A DNA stretch of 64,000 bases from Mesorhizobium sp. BR1-1-16 (GCF_020165495.1 NZ_JAIUIE010000002.1:248001-312000); one strand, 5' to 3'. Shown: positions 34,701-43,430, counted from the stretch's first letter. Numbers and translations: made by a program. Notes: generated from the letters alone by a model not told the origin.

Positions 34701-37264
34701 TCGAACTTGGCCGATGCACCTTCAGGCACACTGCCGCCATCGAAGCCCGGCTTGATACCGACATGCGCCCCGCCGGCGCTGGCCGGCAGCTTCAGCCGCC
34801 GCTCGACGGCACGGCCATTGGTATCGGTGACGCGGACGACGATCTCGGCGTCGAAGAGCTTGGTGGTCGCCGGCAGCTCCGGCACGGTCGCTTCCAGCGA
34901 GGCGTTGCCCTCGTCATCCGTGACGGCTGTCGCGCCGAGCGAGTCGCGGATGGCCTCGACGGGGTCGTCGGAGAGGCCGAAGCTGTAGCCCGGAAATTCG
35001 GCGGCGCTCGAGGTCGGCGTCGCGATGAAGTCCCCATCGACGCCGAGCCCGGTCGCCTTGGCGCCGTAGAGATATTTCGCGGTGAGGTCGATCGGGAAGG
35101 TCTCGCCCGAGGTCAGGCGGGTGGCGGAGGTCGAGAGTTCGAACGCGATCCGCTCGGGCTCGAAATCATCGACAAGCGCCGAGATGTCGGCGAGCGCCGC
35201 GCCATCGGGATCGGCAAAGAGCTGGAAGCGCCAGGCGCCGCGCTGGGCGCCGTCCGGCATGGTCACATCGGCGCTGTAGCCGCCGAGCCCGGCGTCGTCG
35301 AGCTTCCTGCGCAGGAATTCGACGCCATCCGGCCGATCGACGACGAGCGTCAGCGGCAGGCCGGTGACTGCGCGTGCCTCGGCGTCGCGCAGTAGCGCCG
35401 TCAGATGAACCGTCTCGCCGGGGCGATAGATGCCACGCTCGGTCGTCATGAAGGTGTCGAGCTTGCCCGGCGCCGGGCGCCCGTCAACGCCGCGGTCGGT
35501 GAGATCGAAGGCGGTCTTCTTCAGATCGAGGAATGCGTAGTCTCCGGCACCCGTCTCGGCAACGATCAGTTGCGGCGCCATGCCGCCCTGGCCCCGCGCA
35601 AGGCCCGGCTCGAAGTGGACATAGCCGTCGGCGTTGGTTTTCGCCTCGCCGAGCACTTCGTCATTGGTCGCGACGAGCTTCACCTTCACGCCGGCCAGCG
35701 CCTCGGCGGTGTTCAGCGAGCGCACGATGGCATGCACGCCATCAGTGCCCGACAGCGCCGAGAGGCCGAGATCGGAAACGATGAACCATTGCGTCGCGAG
35801 GTCGCCGTAATAGTCGGTGTCGTTGACCTTTGCCCGGGCGGTGATGACGTAGACGCCCGGCTCGACGCTTTTCAGCGCATCACCGATCGGGATTGCGGTG
35901 GTGACGCTCTCGTTCAGCTTGGAACCGACCTCGATTTCGCCCTTCCAGATTTCCTGGCCGGACTGGCTCGCGATCTGCTCGGCCGAATAGGTATCGAGCT
36001 GGCGGAGGAACGTGCCGTCGCGCACCGCGATGGCGACCGAACGGTCGCCGATCCGGTAGACGGTCGCGGCGATACGGCTCGCATTGACCGAATCAATCGG
36101 GATCGAGGCGCCCTGGCCGGCCGGCAGCACATAGGCGTTGCCGGCAAAGCCGACCCACGGATCGCGATCGCGTACATAGCTGGAAATCTCGGCGGTCTGC
36201 GCCAGCGTCTCGCCGTCGGCAGAAGGCAGCCCGGCGCGGACGCGAATGGTGTAGCGGCTGCCATGCTTCAGCCCGTCGACGCAGATCTGGTTGTCTTCGG
36301 GCTCGACAGCGAGACCGCTGCCACCCTCGACGACGATGAAATCGGTGAGCTTCGGATCGGCGACCGGCAGCGGGTCCGAGAAGACGACGCACATGCGCGG
36401 CGAAGCGGCATCGGCATCGACGCTGTTCGAAACGATGCGGAAGCCGTGATCGCGAAGCGCCGCGTCATAGGCGGCGCGGATCGACTTGTCCTCGCGAAAG
36501 GTGAGGGCGAGGCGATAGGTCTTGATCGCCTCCCGCCACATCTCGCGCCGTTCAAGCGCCTTGCCGAGGATCCCCAGCGCGAGAGCCTGATCGCTGGCGC
36601 CATCCGAGCGGAGATAGGCATTGATCGCGGCCGAAGTCGCGCCCGTCGCCGCCTGCTGGCGCTCGCCGCTGTCGTTCGAATTCTGCTGCAGGAAGGCGTT
36701 GGCGAACGCCCGCCACACGGCAGGGTCCTCGGGCAGGATTGCCAGCATCGCGCCATAAGCGCGCGTCGCCACGATAGGGTCGTTCTTGACGGCCGCCGTC
36801 GCGGTCGTCTTTGCGATCTGGGCGTAGCCGAAGCCGTTGGCGGGATAGGCGCGCGCGAGACCGCCGAGCTGTGCCTTGGCTTCGTCGAACGGGCCGGGAC
36901 CCAGAAAGGCCAGCTCATCCGTTCGCTTGGTCGCGACCGAGGTGGCGAGGGGCTTTGTGGTGACGATCCGGCCGGCGACGGCTCCGGTCGCAGTGGCGAG
37001 CGGCCCGAAATCGTTCTTGAGGAAACACCAGCGCGCCTTGGTATTGTAGGTGAAGGCCTGGCAGGTCTGGTCGGCGACGCAAGCGCTCGCGCAGGCCTTC
37101 TGGTCGACATCCTTGAGCGTCTGGGTGTCGAAGCCCGCATAATCAGCGTCGCGGGAGATGATCACGCTGCGATCCGCTGCTTCTGCCGCCGACATCGCCA
37201 GCAGTCCGGAACCGAGCACGAAGCCGAACACGACGCGCTGCAGAGCGCCGAAAAGACGAGCCAT
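31763..37264 (-). CDS. bacterial alpha-2-macroglobulin (YfhM-type) with N-terminal PAN/Apple-like module
   Basis: 1833 residues from the ATG at 37264 (GGGGAGAAG upstream). It has a signal peptide ending near SAAEA, without a lipobox Cys, then a Cys-rich segment that looks like a PAN/Apple module (DADYAGFDTQTLKDVDQ, CASACVADQTCQAF, ARWCFLKN). Macroglobulin-like beta domains follow, a bait-like region, and the thioester motif CTEQ at C1380-Q1383 within YGCTEQITSKAMPLLYLNQ. An alpha/alpha thioester domain and the C-terminal bait-trap region come after it. The protein would trap or inhibit host or predator proteases in the periplasm and works with PBP1C, the next gene. The intact thioester supports an active inhibitor. 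Confidence 0.94.
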   Translation of the reverse strand: MARLFGALQRVVFGFVLGSGLLAMSAAEAADRSVIISRDADYAGFDTQTLKDVDQKACASACVADQTCQAFTYNTKARWCFLKNDFGPLATATGAVAGRIVTTKPLATSVATKRTDELAFLGPGPFDEAKAQLGGLARAYPANGFGYAQIAKTTATAAVKNDPIVATRAYGAMLAILPEDPAVWRAFANAFLQQNSNDSGERQQAATGATSAAINAYLRSDGASDQALALGILGKALERREMWREAIKTYRLALTFREDKSIRAAYDAALRDHGFRIVSNSVDADAASPRMCVVFSDPLPVADPKLTDFIVVEGGSGLAVEPEDNQICVDGLKHGSRYTIRVRAGLPSADGETLAQTAEISSYVRDRDPWVGFAGNAYVLPAGQGASIPIDSVNASRIAATVYRIGDRSVAIAVRDGTFLRQLDTYSAEQIASQSGQEIWKGEIEVGSKLNESVTTAIPIGDALKSVEPGVYVITARAKVNDTDYYGDLATQWFIVSDLGLSALSGTDGVHAIVRSLNTAEALAGVKVKLVATNDEVLGEAKTNADGYVHFEPGLARGQGGMAPQLIVAETGAGDYAFLDLKKTAFDLTDRGVDGRPAPGKLDTFMTTERGIYRPGETVHLTALLRDAEARAVTGLPLTLVVDRPDGVEFLRRKLDDAGLGGYSADVTMPDGAQRGAWRFQLFADPDGAALADISALVDDFEPERIAFELSTSATRLTSGETFPIDLTAKYLYGAKATGLGVDGDFIATPTSSAAEFPGYSFGLSDDPVEAIRDSLGATAVTDDEGNASLEATVPELPATTKLFDAEIVVRVTDTNGRAVERRLKLPASAGGAHVGIKPGFDGGSVPEGASAKFELIAIGADGARIAAPSATWSVEKLETNYQWYRRDGAWKYEPITTSSRVVNGTADIPAEGSATVQADVKWGHYRLTVSLAGENETSSSVDFDAGWYVDAASQSETPDMLAVSMDKAHYKVGETAKLRLDPRFPGIAQIMVIDDRVIDMKTVSVPEGGTTVDLPVTANWGPGAYVTAALYRPMDIAAKRMPTRALGLAWVPVDPGDRRIAITLDTDDQIRPRGPLTIPVTLANVPAGTEAYVTVAAVDVGILNLTGFKTPAPDEWYFSQRRLGMEIRDLYGQLIDRMQGVPGKLRSGGDGGAPGLKAPPPTEKLIAYYSGIVKVGPDGKTTITFDLPDFNGTVRLMAMAWTKDGVGHAEKDVIVRDPVVVMASLPRFLTPGDQSRILVEINNVEGAAGDYRLAVDAPGVTLQPGDNDRGVRLETAAKATLALPITAEAIGDHQITVTLNGPDGASYGRTYMLGIRPAGQPISRRSLIALAPGAKLTLDEGAFGEFQQGTTSATLAVGGNARLDVPAILASLDRYPYGCTEQITSKAMPLLYLNQVAATIGIAQDSEIRKRVQASIGKVLDNQAASGSFGLWGPGYDDLWLDAFVTDFLTRAKATGYDVPEIAFNNALDNLANRIGYAQDFEKGGEAIAYSLYVLAANGKAAVGDLRYYAETKLGNFATPLAQAQIGAGLALYGDKARAEIVFKVAVANVKSGYGVQPAYRDDYGSYLRDQAAVLTLVAETDAQSADVPALVDTVASTRDQRRFISTQEQGWMLMAAASLMKDVKNASLDVDGNAAEAPLYRKLLGSDVEGRPLVVENTSTIPLEAALTLTGIPIDPEPAGGEGFTIERSYFHTDGTEADPTTVAQNDRLVVVLHVTATEARFGRLMVVDPLPAGFEIENPNISASGDTSTYEWLSVERNVAHTEARTDRFMAALNRTSQDPVEFSVAYGVRAVSPGSFVHPAATIEDMYDPDRRANTDTGRVEVVGPTVTK

Positions 37265-37424
37265 GATCTTCTCCCCGTGGCAGCCGCCACCCTCAACGGC
37301 GGCCACTCTACGTCGATGGAAGGATGCGGTCAAAGCCCTGCGGACAACCGGCAAGACAGCTAAGATTCTGGGAATGTTCGCCTTTTACCGCATCGCACTG
37401 ACTGGTGTGAAAGCCGTCACAACG

Positions 37425-38348
37425 CTACGCTTCCCCCAGCGCCGTCAGGGCCATCACGGCGGCGGAGGCGCGGTTTTCGACGCCGAGCTTCTGGTAGATC
37501 TGCTCGAGATGCTTGTTCACGGTGCGCGGCGAAAGGCCGAGAATCTCGCCGATGTCGCGGTTGGATTTGCCGCGCGCGATCCAGAACAGAACCTCCGCCT
37601 CGCGCGCCGTGACCGCGAACTGGCGGCGCAGCAGCGCTTCCTGGCCGTCCGAATCCTCGCGTGTCAGGCGGAACAGGAACTCACCCTCGCCGGTGCTGCC
37701 GAGATAGGAGAGCTGCAACGGCTGGCCGTCGGCCGCGACGATCGGCGCCGGTGGCGGGATCGAGCCGCGCTGGCCGGCCGAAATCTTGAGCCAGACCTTT
37801 AGACTTTCGGGCAGAAGGATGACGCCGTCTTGCGCAGGAAGGGCCGCTTCGAGCAGGCGCACGGCCTGCGGCGTGCACCAGAGGATTTCGCCGGAGCCAT
37901 TGGCGGCGAGCAGATAGCGGCCGGCTGTGTCGAGCGCCAGCCGCGCGCTCTGTGCAGTGCGGGCATTGGCGAGGTGAACGCGGATGCGGGCAAGCAGCAC
38001 GTCGAGCACGATCGGCTTCGTCACATAGTCGACGCCGCCCGCCTCCAGACCCTCGACGATATGCTCGGCTTCCGAAAGTCCGGTCATGAAGATGATCGGC
38101 ACATGCGCGAGCGCGGCATTGGCCTTCAATCGACGGCAGGTCTCGAACCCGTCCATGCCTGGCATGACCGCGTCCATCAGGATGATGTCCGGCGTGATGC
38201 GGTCGACGAGGGCGAGCGCGCGCGCGCCTTCGGTCGCGACCAGTACGGTGGCGCCGGAATGCTCCAGCGCGTCGGTGAGGAAGCTCAGCGTCTCCGGTGA
38301 ATCGTCGACGACGAGCACGATGTCGCGGGCCTTTGCGATCTCAGCCAT
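37425..38348 (-). CDS. response regulator with LuxR-type DNA-binding domain, partner of the NCS1-type kinase
   Basis: 307 residues. A standard receiver comes first, with VVDDS, phospho-acceptor Asp59 (IILMDAVMPGMDG), IIFMTG and YVTKP. A PAS-like middle segment follows (about 135-235). The C-terminus is a GerE/LuxR helix-turn-helix (VTAREAEVLFWIARGKSNRD, then TVNKHLEQIYQKLGV). It is a transcription activator or repressor controlled by phosphorylation. Its start overlaps the stop of the hybrid kinase by 8 bp, so they are translated together. Given the divergent urt genes, urea transport is the likely target. Confidence 0.93.
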   Translation of the reverse strand: MAEIAKARDIVLVVDDSPETLSFLTDALEHSGATVLVATEGARALALVDRITPDIILMDAVMPGMDGFETCRRLKANAALAHVPIIFMTGLSEAEHIVEGLEAGGVDYVTKPIVLDVLLARIRVHLANARTAQSARLALDTAGRYLLAANGSGEILWCTPQAVRLLEAALPAQDGVILLPESLKVWLKISAGQRGSIPPPAPIVAADGQPLQLSYLGSTGEGEFLFRLTREDSDGQEALLRRQFAVTAREAEVLFWIARGKSNRDIGEILGLSPRTVNKHLEQIYQKLGVENRASAAVMALTALGEA

Positions 38349-41300
38349 CCTCGCCGATCGCCTCCAGGACCGCGTGGTAGCGGTCGAAATCGAAATTCTT
38401 CAGATGATTGCGCATGGCGGCGACGAAGACACGGTTGGCGGCGTCGCTGTCGAGCTGATCGAGCTTCGCCTCGATGCCGCGGACATAGCCGATGCGGCCA
38501 AGATGCAGAAGCTCCTCGACATGGTCTGCGCCGGGGCTGTTCATTGGCGCGGGGTCTTCGGCGCGCGTCGCTGCGGGCAGCTCGTCGCTCCAGTCGAGCT
38601 TCAGCAGCGTCTGGATGCGGTCGAGCAGCTGGCGGATCTCGAACGGCTTGGGCAGCGCGCCGTCATGGACGGCGTTCTCGCCCGGTGCCGGCTGCGTCTC
38701 GCCGACATTGGCCGAGAGCATCAGGATCGGCGCGACGTGGCCGAGCTCGCGCAGCCGCCGCGCAAGTTCCCAGCCGCTCATTCCGGGCATCGAGATGTCG
38801 AGCAGGAAGAGATCCGGCCGGATATCGCCGGTGAGCGCCAGGCAGGACGGCCCGTCGGGCACGGCCAGGACGATGAAGCCGAGCGGCTCGAGGATGTGGC
38901 GGACGAGATCGCGGTGATCCTGGTCGTCATCGGCGACGAGGATCGTGCGGCGCAATCCCTCATAGCCATGGATGCGCAGCGCCGGCGGCGGCAGCGCGGC
39001 GGCCGGCCGCTCGATTGAGGCGAGCATCAGGCGAACCTCGAAGCGGCTGCCGGCATCGACCGTGCTCGCCACGGTGATGTCGCCACCCATCAGCTGCGCC
39101 AGCATCTTGGTGATCGTCAGGCCGAGCCCCGTTCCGGGCACGGCGCGCGAGCGGGTCGAGGCGCCGCGCTCGAACGGCTCGAAGATGCGATCGATATCCT
39201 CTGCCGGGATGCCGGGGCCGGTATCCTCGACGACGATGCTGGCGATCTGGTTGCGATAGCCGATCACGAGGCGAACCGAACCGGTCTCGGTGAACTTGAT
39301 CGCATTGGAGAGCAGGTTGACGAGGATCTGCCGTAGCCGCTTCTCGTCCGTATGCACCAGTTCCGGCAGGTAAGGCGGCCGCTCGAAGGTGAAGCCGAGC
39401 CCCTTGCCCTCGGCCTGGAAGCGGAACATGTCGACGATCTGGTCGAGAAAATCGCCGAGCCGCACTTCGTTGCGCTGCAGCTGCAGCCGGCCGGCCTCGA
39501 TGCGGGAGATCTCGAGAAGCCCGTCGATCAGGCCCGAGAGATGCTCTGCGCTGCGGCGGATGACGCGGATGCGGTCCTGCCGCGAGGGAGCGATCGTCTC
39601 GTCGCGCTCGAGAATCTGGGCATAGCCGAACACGGCGTTGAGCGGGGTGCGCAATTCGTGGCTCAAGCCGACCAGATAGCGGCTCTTGGCGAGGTTCGCA
39701 GCTTCGGCCGCCTCCTTCGCGCGCTGCAGCTCGGCGTCGGTCCTTCGATGCGCCTGGATCTCGCGCAGCAGCAGCGTGTTCTGCCGGGCCGATTCCTCCT
39801 GCGCCACATGGCGGCTCTCATTGGCGAGAACAAGAAACCAGGAGGCGATGCCGGCAACGATGAACAGGATGAAGAACGCCGCCCAGAGGGTCTGGCCGAT
39901 GATCGCGTCGTGAATGCCGCCATGTGCGGTCGCCTGAACATGGATCAGCATCAGCACCAGGCTGATCACCGCCATGAACAGCGTGAGAATGCCGAGATAC
40001 TGCACGATCCGCGGGCTGATCCGCCTGGCGACGCTTTCGGGCAGCACGGCGGACACGGCGGTGGCGACCTGCGTCTGCAGCCGTGCATGCGGCTTGCAGA
40101 GGTCGTGGCAACGCGCATCCAGCGAGCAGCAGAGCGAGCAGATCGGTCCGGAATAGGCCGGGCAGTAGGCGCTGTCCTCGGGCTCGAAAAAATGCTCGCA
40201 GACCGTGCACTGGATCTCGGTCCTCAGCATCCACTGCGCGCGCGGCTTGCGGGCGAGGTAATAGCGGCCCTTGGTCAGCCAGGCGATCGCGGGCGCCGTC
40301 ACGAGCGCGAGGCCAAGCGCGATGAAGGGCGCGAGTGCCTTGGCGACCTCGCCGAACAGTCCGACCGCCGCGACAAGGGCAATCGCCGTCGCCGTCCCCA
40401 TCGCGCCGACCCCGACAGGGTTGATGTCGTAGAGATGGGCGCGCTTGAACTCGATGCCTTCAGGCGAAAGGCCGAGCGGCTTGTTGATCGCAAGGTCCGC
40501 GACGATCGTGCCGAGCCAGGCGACCGCGACCACCGAAAAGAGGCCGAGCGTCTGTTCAAGCGCCCTGTAGATGCCGAGCTCCATGAGGAGGAGGGCGATG
40601 GCGACGTTGAACATCAGCCAGACGACGCGGCCCGGATGGCTGTGCGTCAGCCGCGAGAAGAAATTCGACCAGGCGAGCGAACCCGCATAGGCGTTCATCA
40701 CATTGATCTTGAGCTGCGACACCACGACGAAGGCTGCTGAGAGAAACAGCGCCGCATCGGGCCAGGGCAGGACATAGCCGAAGGCGACGACATACATCCG
40801 CGCCGGCTCGGCGGCATGTTCGGCCGGCACGCCGTGGCGCAGCGCCAGCACCGCGAGGAACGATCCGAACAGGAGCTTCGGCGCGCCGACGATGATCCAG
40901 CCTGCGCCAGCCAGCACTGTCGCGATCCGCCCGCGGCGGCCGCGCAGGCCTTCCGGCGGCAGGAAGCGCAGGATGTCGACCTGCTCGCCGATCTGCGGCA
41001 TCAGGCCGAGAATGACGGAACAGGCGGAACCGAAGGCGACGAGATCGAGCCCATGCCCGCTTGCGCCCGGCGTCAGGCCGTCGAAGGCGAGCCAGGAGGC
41101 GACCGAGCCGCCGTCCTGCCACAGGATGAAGCCGACCGGCAGGATGTTGAGCACGATCCACAAGGGCTGCGTCACGAGTTGGAAGCGGCTGATCCAGGTG
41201 ATGCCATGCGTCACGAGCGGGATCACGGCCGCGGCCGAGAGGATATAGCCGAGCCAGATCGGGATGCCGAAGGCGAGCTGCAGCGCCGTCGTCATGATCG

Positions 41301-41703
41301 AGGCTTCGATCGCGAACAGGATGAAGGTGAACGTCGCGTAGATCAGCGAGGTAATCGTCGAGCCGATATAACCAAAGCCCGCTCCGCGCGTGAGCAGGTC
41401 GATATCGACGCCATAACGCGCGGCATAGCGCGCGATCGGCAGGCCGGTCAGAAACAGCACCACGCCGACGACGAGCGTCGCGGCGAGCGCATTGGTGGTG
41501 CCATGCGAGAGGGTGATCGCGCCGCCGATCGCCTCCAGCGCCAGGAAGGAAATCGCGCCGATCGCCGTCTGGGCGACGCGTGGCGTCTTCCAGCGCCGGG
41601 CGCTCTTCGCCGTGAAGCGGAGGGCATAGTCTTCCAGCGTCTGGTTGGCGACCCAGCGATTGTATTCGCGGCGGACCGGTAGGATCCGCTGTCGTCCCGC
41701 CAT
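38341..41703 (-). CDS. hybrid sensor histidine kinase with NCS1 permease-like sensor domain and Cys-rich linker
   Basis: 1120 residues from the ATG at 41703 with GCAGGAG at good spacing. Residues about 10-485 are a permease-like membrane domain with about 12 helices, resembling the NCS1 (purine-cytosine/allantoin) family: EYNRWVANQTLEDYALRFTA and APKLLFGSFLAVLALRHG. Residues 499-536 hold eight Cys in a compact cluster. Two more helices follow, a coiled coil, and the kinase: H682 in LSHELRTPL, N box LLSNAIKF, VEDTGPGIP, GTGLGLTIT. A receiver with D969 ends the protein. It probably senses a nitrogen compound during transport or binding. It is divergent from urtA. Confidence 0.9.
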   Translation of the reverse strand: MAGRQRILPVRREYNRWVANQTLEDYALRFTAKSARRWKTPRVAQTAIGAISFLALEAIGGAITLSHGTTNALAATLVVGVVLFLTGLPIARYAARYGVDIDLLTRGAGFGYIGSTITSLIYATFTFILFAIEASIMTTALQLAFGIPIWLGYILSAAAVIPLVTHGITWISRFQLVTQPLWIVLNILPVGFILWQDGGSVASWLAFDGLTPGASGHGLDLVAFGSACSVILGLMPQIGEQVDILRFLPPEGLRGRRGRIATVLAGAGWIIVGAPKLLFGSFLAVLALRHGVPAEHAAEPARMYVVAFGYVLPWPDAALFLSAAFVVVSQLKINVMNAYAGSLAWSNFFSRLTHSHPGRVVWLMFNVAIALLLMELGIYRALEQTLGLFSVVAVAWLGTIVADLAINKPLGLSPEGIEFKRAHLYDINPVGVGAMGTATAIALVAAVGLFGEVAKALAPFIALGLALVTAPAIAWLTKGRYYLARKPRAQWMLRTEIQCTVCEHFFEPEDSAYCPAYSGPICSLCCSLDARCHDLCKPHARLQTQVATAVSAVLPESVARRISPRIVQYLGILTLFMAVISLVLMLIHVQATAHGGIHDAIIGQTLWAAFFILFIVAGIASWFLVLANESRHVAQEESARQNTLLLREIQAHRRTDAELQRAKEAAEAANLAKSRYLVGLSHELRTPLNAVFGYAQILERDETIAPSRQDRIRVIRRSAEHLSGLIDGLLEISRIEAGRLQLQRNEVRLGDFLDQIVDMFRFQAEGKGLGFTFERPPYLPELVHTDEKRLRQILVNLLSNAIKFTETGSVRLVIGYRNQIASIVVEDTGPGIPAEDIDRIFEPFERGASTRSRAVPGTGLGLTITKMLAQLMGGDITVASTVDAGSRFEVRLMLASIERPAAALPPPALRIHGYEGLRRTILVADDDQDHRDLVRHILEPLGFIVLAVPDGPSCLALTGDIRPDLFLLDISMPGMSGWELARRLRELGHVAPILMLSANVGETQPAPGENAVHDGALPKPFEIRQLLDRIQTLLKLDWSDELPAATRAEDPAPMNSPGADHVEELLHLGRIGYVRGIEAKLDQLDSDAANRVFVAAMRNHLKNFDFDRYHAVLEAIGEDG

Positions 41704-41823
41704 CGTCTCCTGCCCAGTTTCAAGGCGTGCACACTGATCGAGCGACAGTACCGATCCATGCCGCCCGCGCAAGTCTCCGGACAGCCAGCAGATTGCGCGG
41801 CTGGCGGCGCTTCGCGCTGCACC

Positions 41824-41839
41824 TACGTCAATCGACGTA
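41824..41839. promoter_or_regulatory. candidate response-regulator site between kinase and urtA
   Basis: TACGTCAATCGACGTA: six-base arms TACGTC/GACGTA with a 4-nt spacer in the divergent intergenic region. The layout (7-bp half sites with TAC and GTA ends) fits NarL/LuxR-type response regulators. It lies 155 bp before urtA and 120 bp before the kinase start. Confidence 0.45.
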
Positions 41840-41994
41840 TATGCCGCACTGCGGAATCCGGTCGACAATCCCTGCGAGCGTCAGGAAGGGCGAGCCTTGG
41901 CTTTGCCGCTGTCGTTTCGGGAAAAATGGAAGCCAGACGTGACGACCGCCCGGGGCAATCCCGTGAGCGGCGTTCCAGCAGGGGGAATTCCTTC

Positions 41995-43287
41995 ATGTTC
42001 AAACGAGTAGGCCGGACTCTCGGCGCGCTCGCGACGGCGGCCCTGATCGGCGCCGGCGTCACGGGCGCCCACGCCGCTGACGATACGATCAAGGTCGGCA
42101 TCCTTCATTCGCTGTCGGGAACGATGGCGATTTCGGAGACGACCCTCAAGGATACGGTGCTCTTCCTCATCGACGAGCAGAACAAGAAGGGTGGCCTCCT
42201 CGGCAAGAAGCTCGAGGCCGTCGTCGTCGATCCGGCATCGAACTGGCCGCTCTTCGCCGAAAAGGCGCGCGAGCTGATCAGCCAGGACAAGGTCGCGGTG
42301 GTGTTCGGCTGCTGGACCTCGGTGTCCCGCAAGTCCGTCCTGCCGGTCTTCAAGGAACTGAATTCGATCCTGTTCTATCCGGTCCAGTATGAGGGCCAGG
42401 AGAGCGAGCGGAACGTCTTCTACACCGGCGCGGCGCCGAACCAGCAGGCCATTCCGGCGGTCGACTATCTCATGAGCGCCGATGGCGGCTCGGTGAAGCG
42501 CTGGGTTCTGGAAGGCACGGATTACGTCTATCCGCGCACGACCAACAAGATCCTCGAAGCCTATCTGCAGTCCAAGGGCGTCGCTCCCGAAGACATCATG
42601 ATCAACTACACGCCGTTCGGCTTCTCTGACTGGCAGACCGAAGTTGCCGCCATCAAGAAGTTCGGCTCGGCCGGCAAGAAGACCGCCGTCGTTTCGACCG
42701 TCAATGGCGATGCCAACGTTCCCTTCTACAAGGAACTCGGCAACCAGGGCATCAAGGCGACCGAGATCCCGGTCGTGGCCTTCTCGGTTGGCGAAGAAGA
42801 ACTCGCCGGCATCGACACCAAGCCGCTGGTCGGCCATCTCGCCGCCTGGAACTATTTCGAGTCGATCGATACGCCCGCCAACAAGGCATTCATCAAGAAG
42901 TGGCATGCGTTCATCAAGAACGACAAGCGCACCACCAACGACCCGATGGAAGCGACCTATATCGGCTTCAACGCGTGGGTTAAGGCCGTGCAGGCCGCTG
43001 GCACCACCGACACCGATGCGGTCATCGACGCTCTCATCGGCACCGCCGTGCCGAACCTGACCGGTGGCTACTCGGCCGTCATGCCGAACCATCACATCAC
43101 CAAGCCGGTCTATATCGGCGAGATCCAGGCCGACGGCCAGCTCGATGTGGTGTGGCAGACCAAGGGCCTCCTCCCGGGCGCTGCCTGGTCTCCCTACCTG
43201 CCGGAATCCAAGAGCCTGATCTCGGATTGGCGCGCCCCGCTGTCCTGCGGCAACTACGACGTCGCCACCGGCAAATGCGGTAGCTGA
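41995..43287 (+). CDS. urtA: urea ABC transporter substrate-binding protein
   Basis: 430 residues from the ATG at 41995, preceded by CAGGGGGA. Signal peptide (basic start, hydrophobic core, cleavage near GAHAADD), then a type 1 branched-chain-amino-acid-like binding fold: IKVGILHSLSGTMAISE, FGCWTSVSRKSVLPV, LFYPVQYEGQE, GAAPNQQAIP and MEATYIGFNAWVKAV. These are the UrtA hallmarks. It binds urea (or short amides) in the periplasm and hands it to UrtBC. It is the first gene of urtABCDE and is followed by two stem-loops. Confidence 0.97.
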   Translation: MFKRVGRTLGALATAALIGAGVTGAHAADDTIKVGILHSLSGTMAISETTLKDTVLFLIDEQNKKGGLLGKKLEAVVVDPASNWPLFAEKARELISQDKVAVVFGCWTSVSRKSVLPVFKELNSILFYPVQYEGQESERNVFYTGAAPNQQAIPAVDYLMSADGGSVKRWVLEGTDYVYPRTTNKILEAYLQSKGVAPEDIMINYTPFGFSDWQTEVAAIKKFGSAGKKTAVVSTVNGDANVPFYKELGNQGIKATEIPVVAFSVGEEELAGIDTKPLVGHLAAWNYFESIDTPANKAFIKKWHAFIKNDKRTTNDPMEATYIGFNAWVKAVQAAGTTDTDAVIDALIGTAVPNLTGGYSAVMPNHHITKPVYIGEIQADGQLDVVWQTKGLLPGAAWSPYLPESKSLISDWRAPLSCGNYDVATGKCGS

Positions 43288-43299
43288 CCCGTCCCATGG

Positions 43300-43324
43300 C
43301 ACGGATCATGCTTCGTGATCCGTG
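43300..43324 (+). terminator. hairpin 1 between urtA and urtB
   Basis: Nine-bp stem (CACGGATCA with TGATCCGTG), 7-nt loop, 12 nt past the urtA stop. No T-tract; likely mRNA stabiliser or attenuator. Confidence 0.6.
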
Positions 43325-43334
43325 ATGAAACCAG

Positions 43335-43362
43335 GCAGGAAGGCGCCTCCGCGCCTTCCTGC
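43335..43362 (+). terminator. hairpin 2 between urtA and urtB
   Basis: Twelve-bp perfect stem (GCAGGAAGGCGC with GCGCCTTCCTGC), 4-nt loop. It sits 10 nt after hairpin 1. Together they may give urtA mRNA a higher level than the rest of the operon. Confidence 0.65.
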
Positions 43363-43430
43363 AATCCCTCGGGCCCGCAAGACATCTTGCCGGTTGGATC
43401 CTCGTGACGCCTGAACGGACATCGGTGACC

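Noticed and set aside
35405-37363. Long open frame (652 codons) on the plus strand opposite the same gene
   Set aside because: Same antisense shadow effect; the sense frame has clear A2M motifs.
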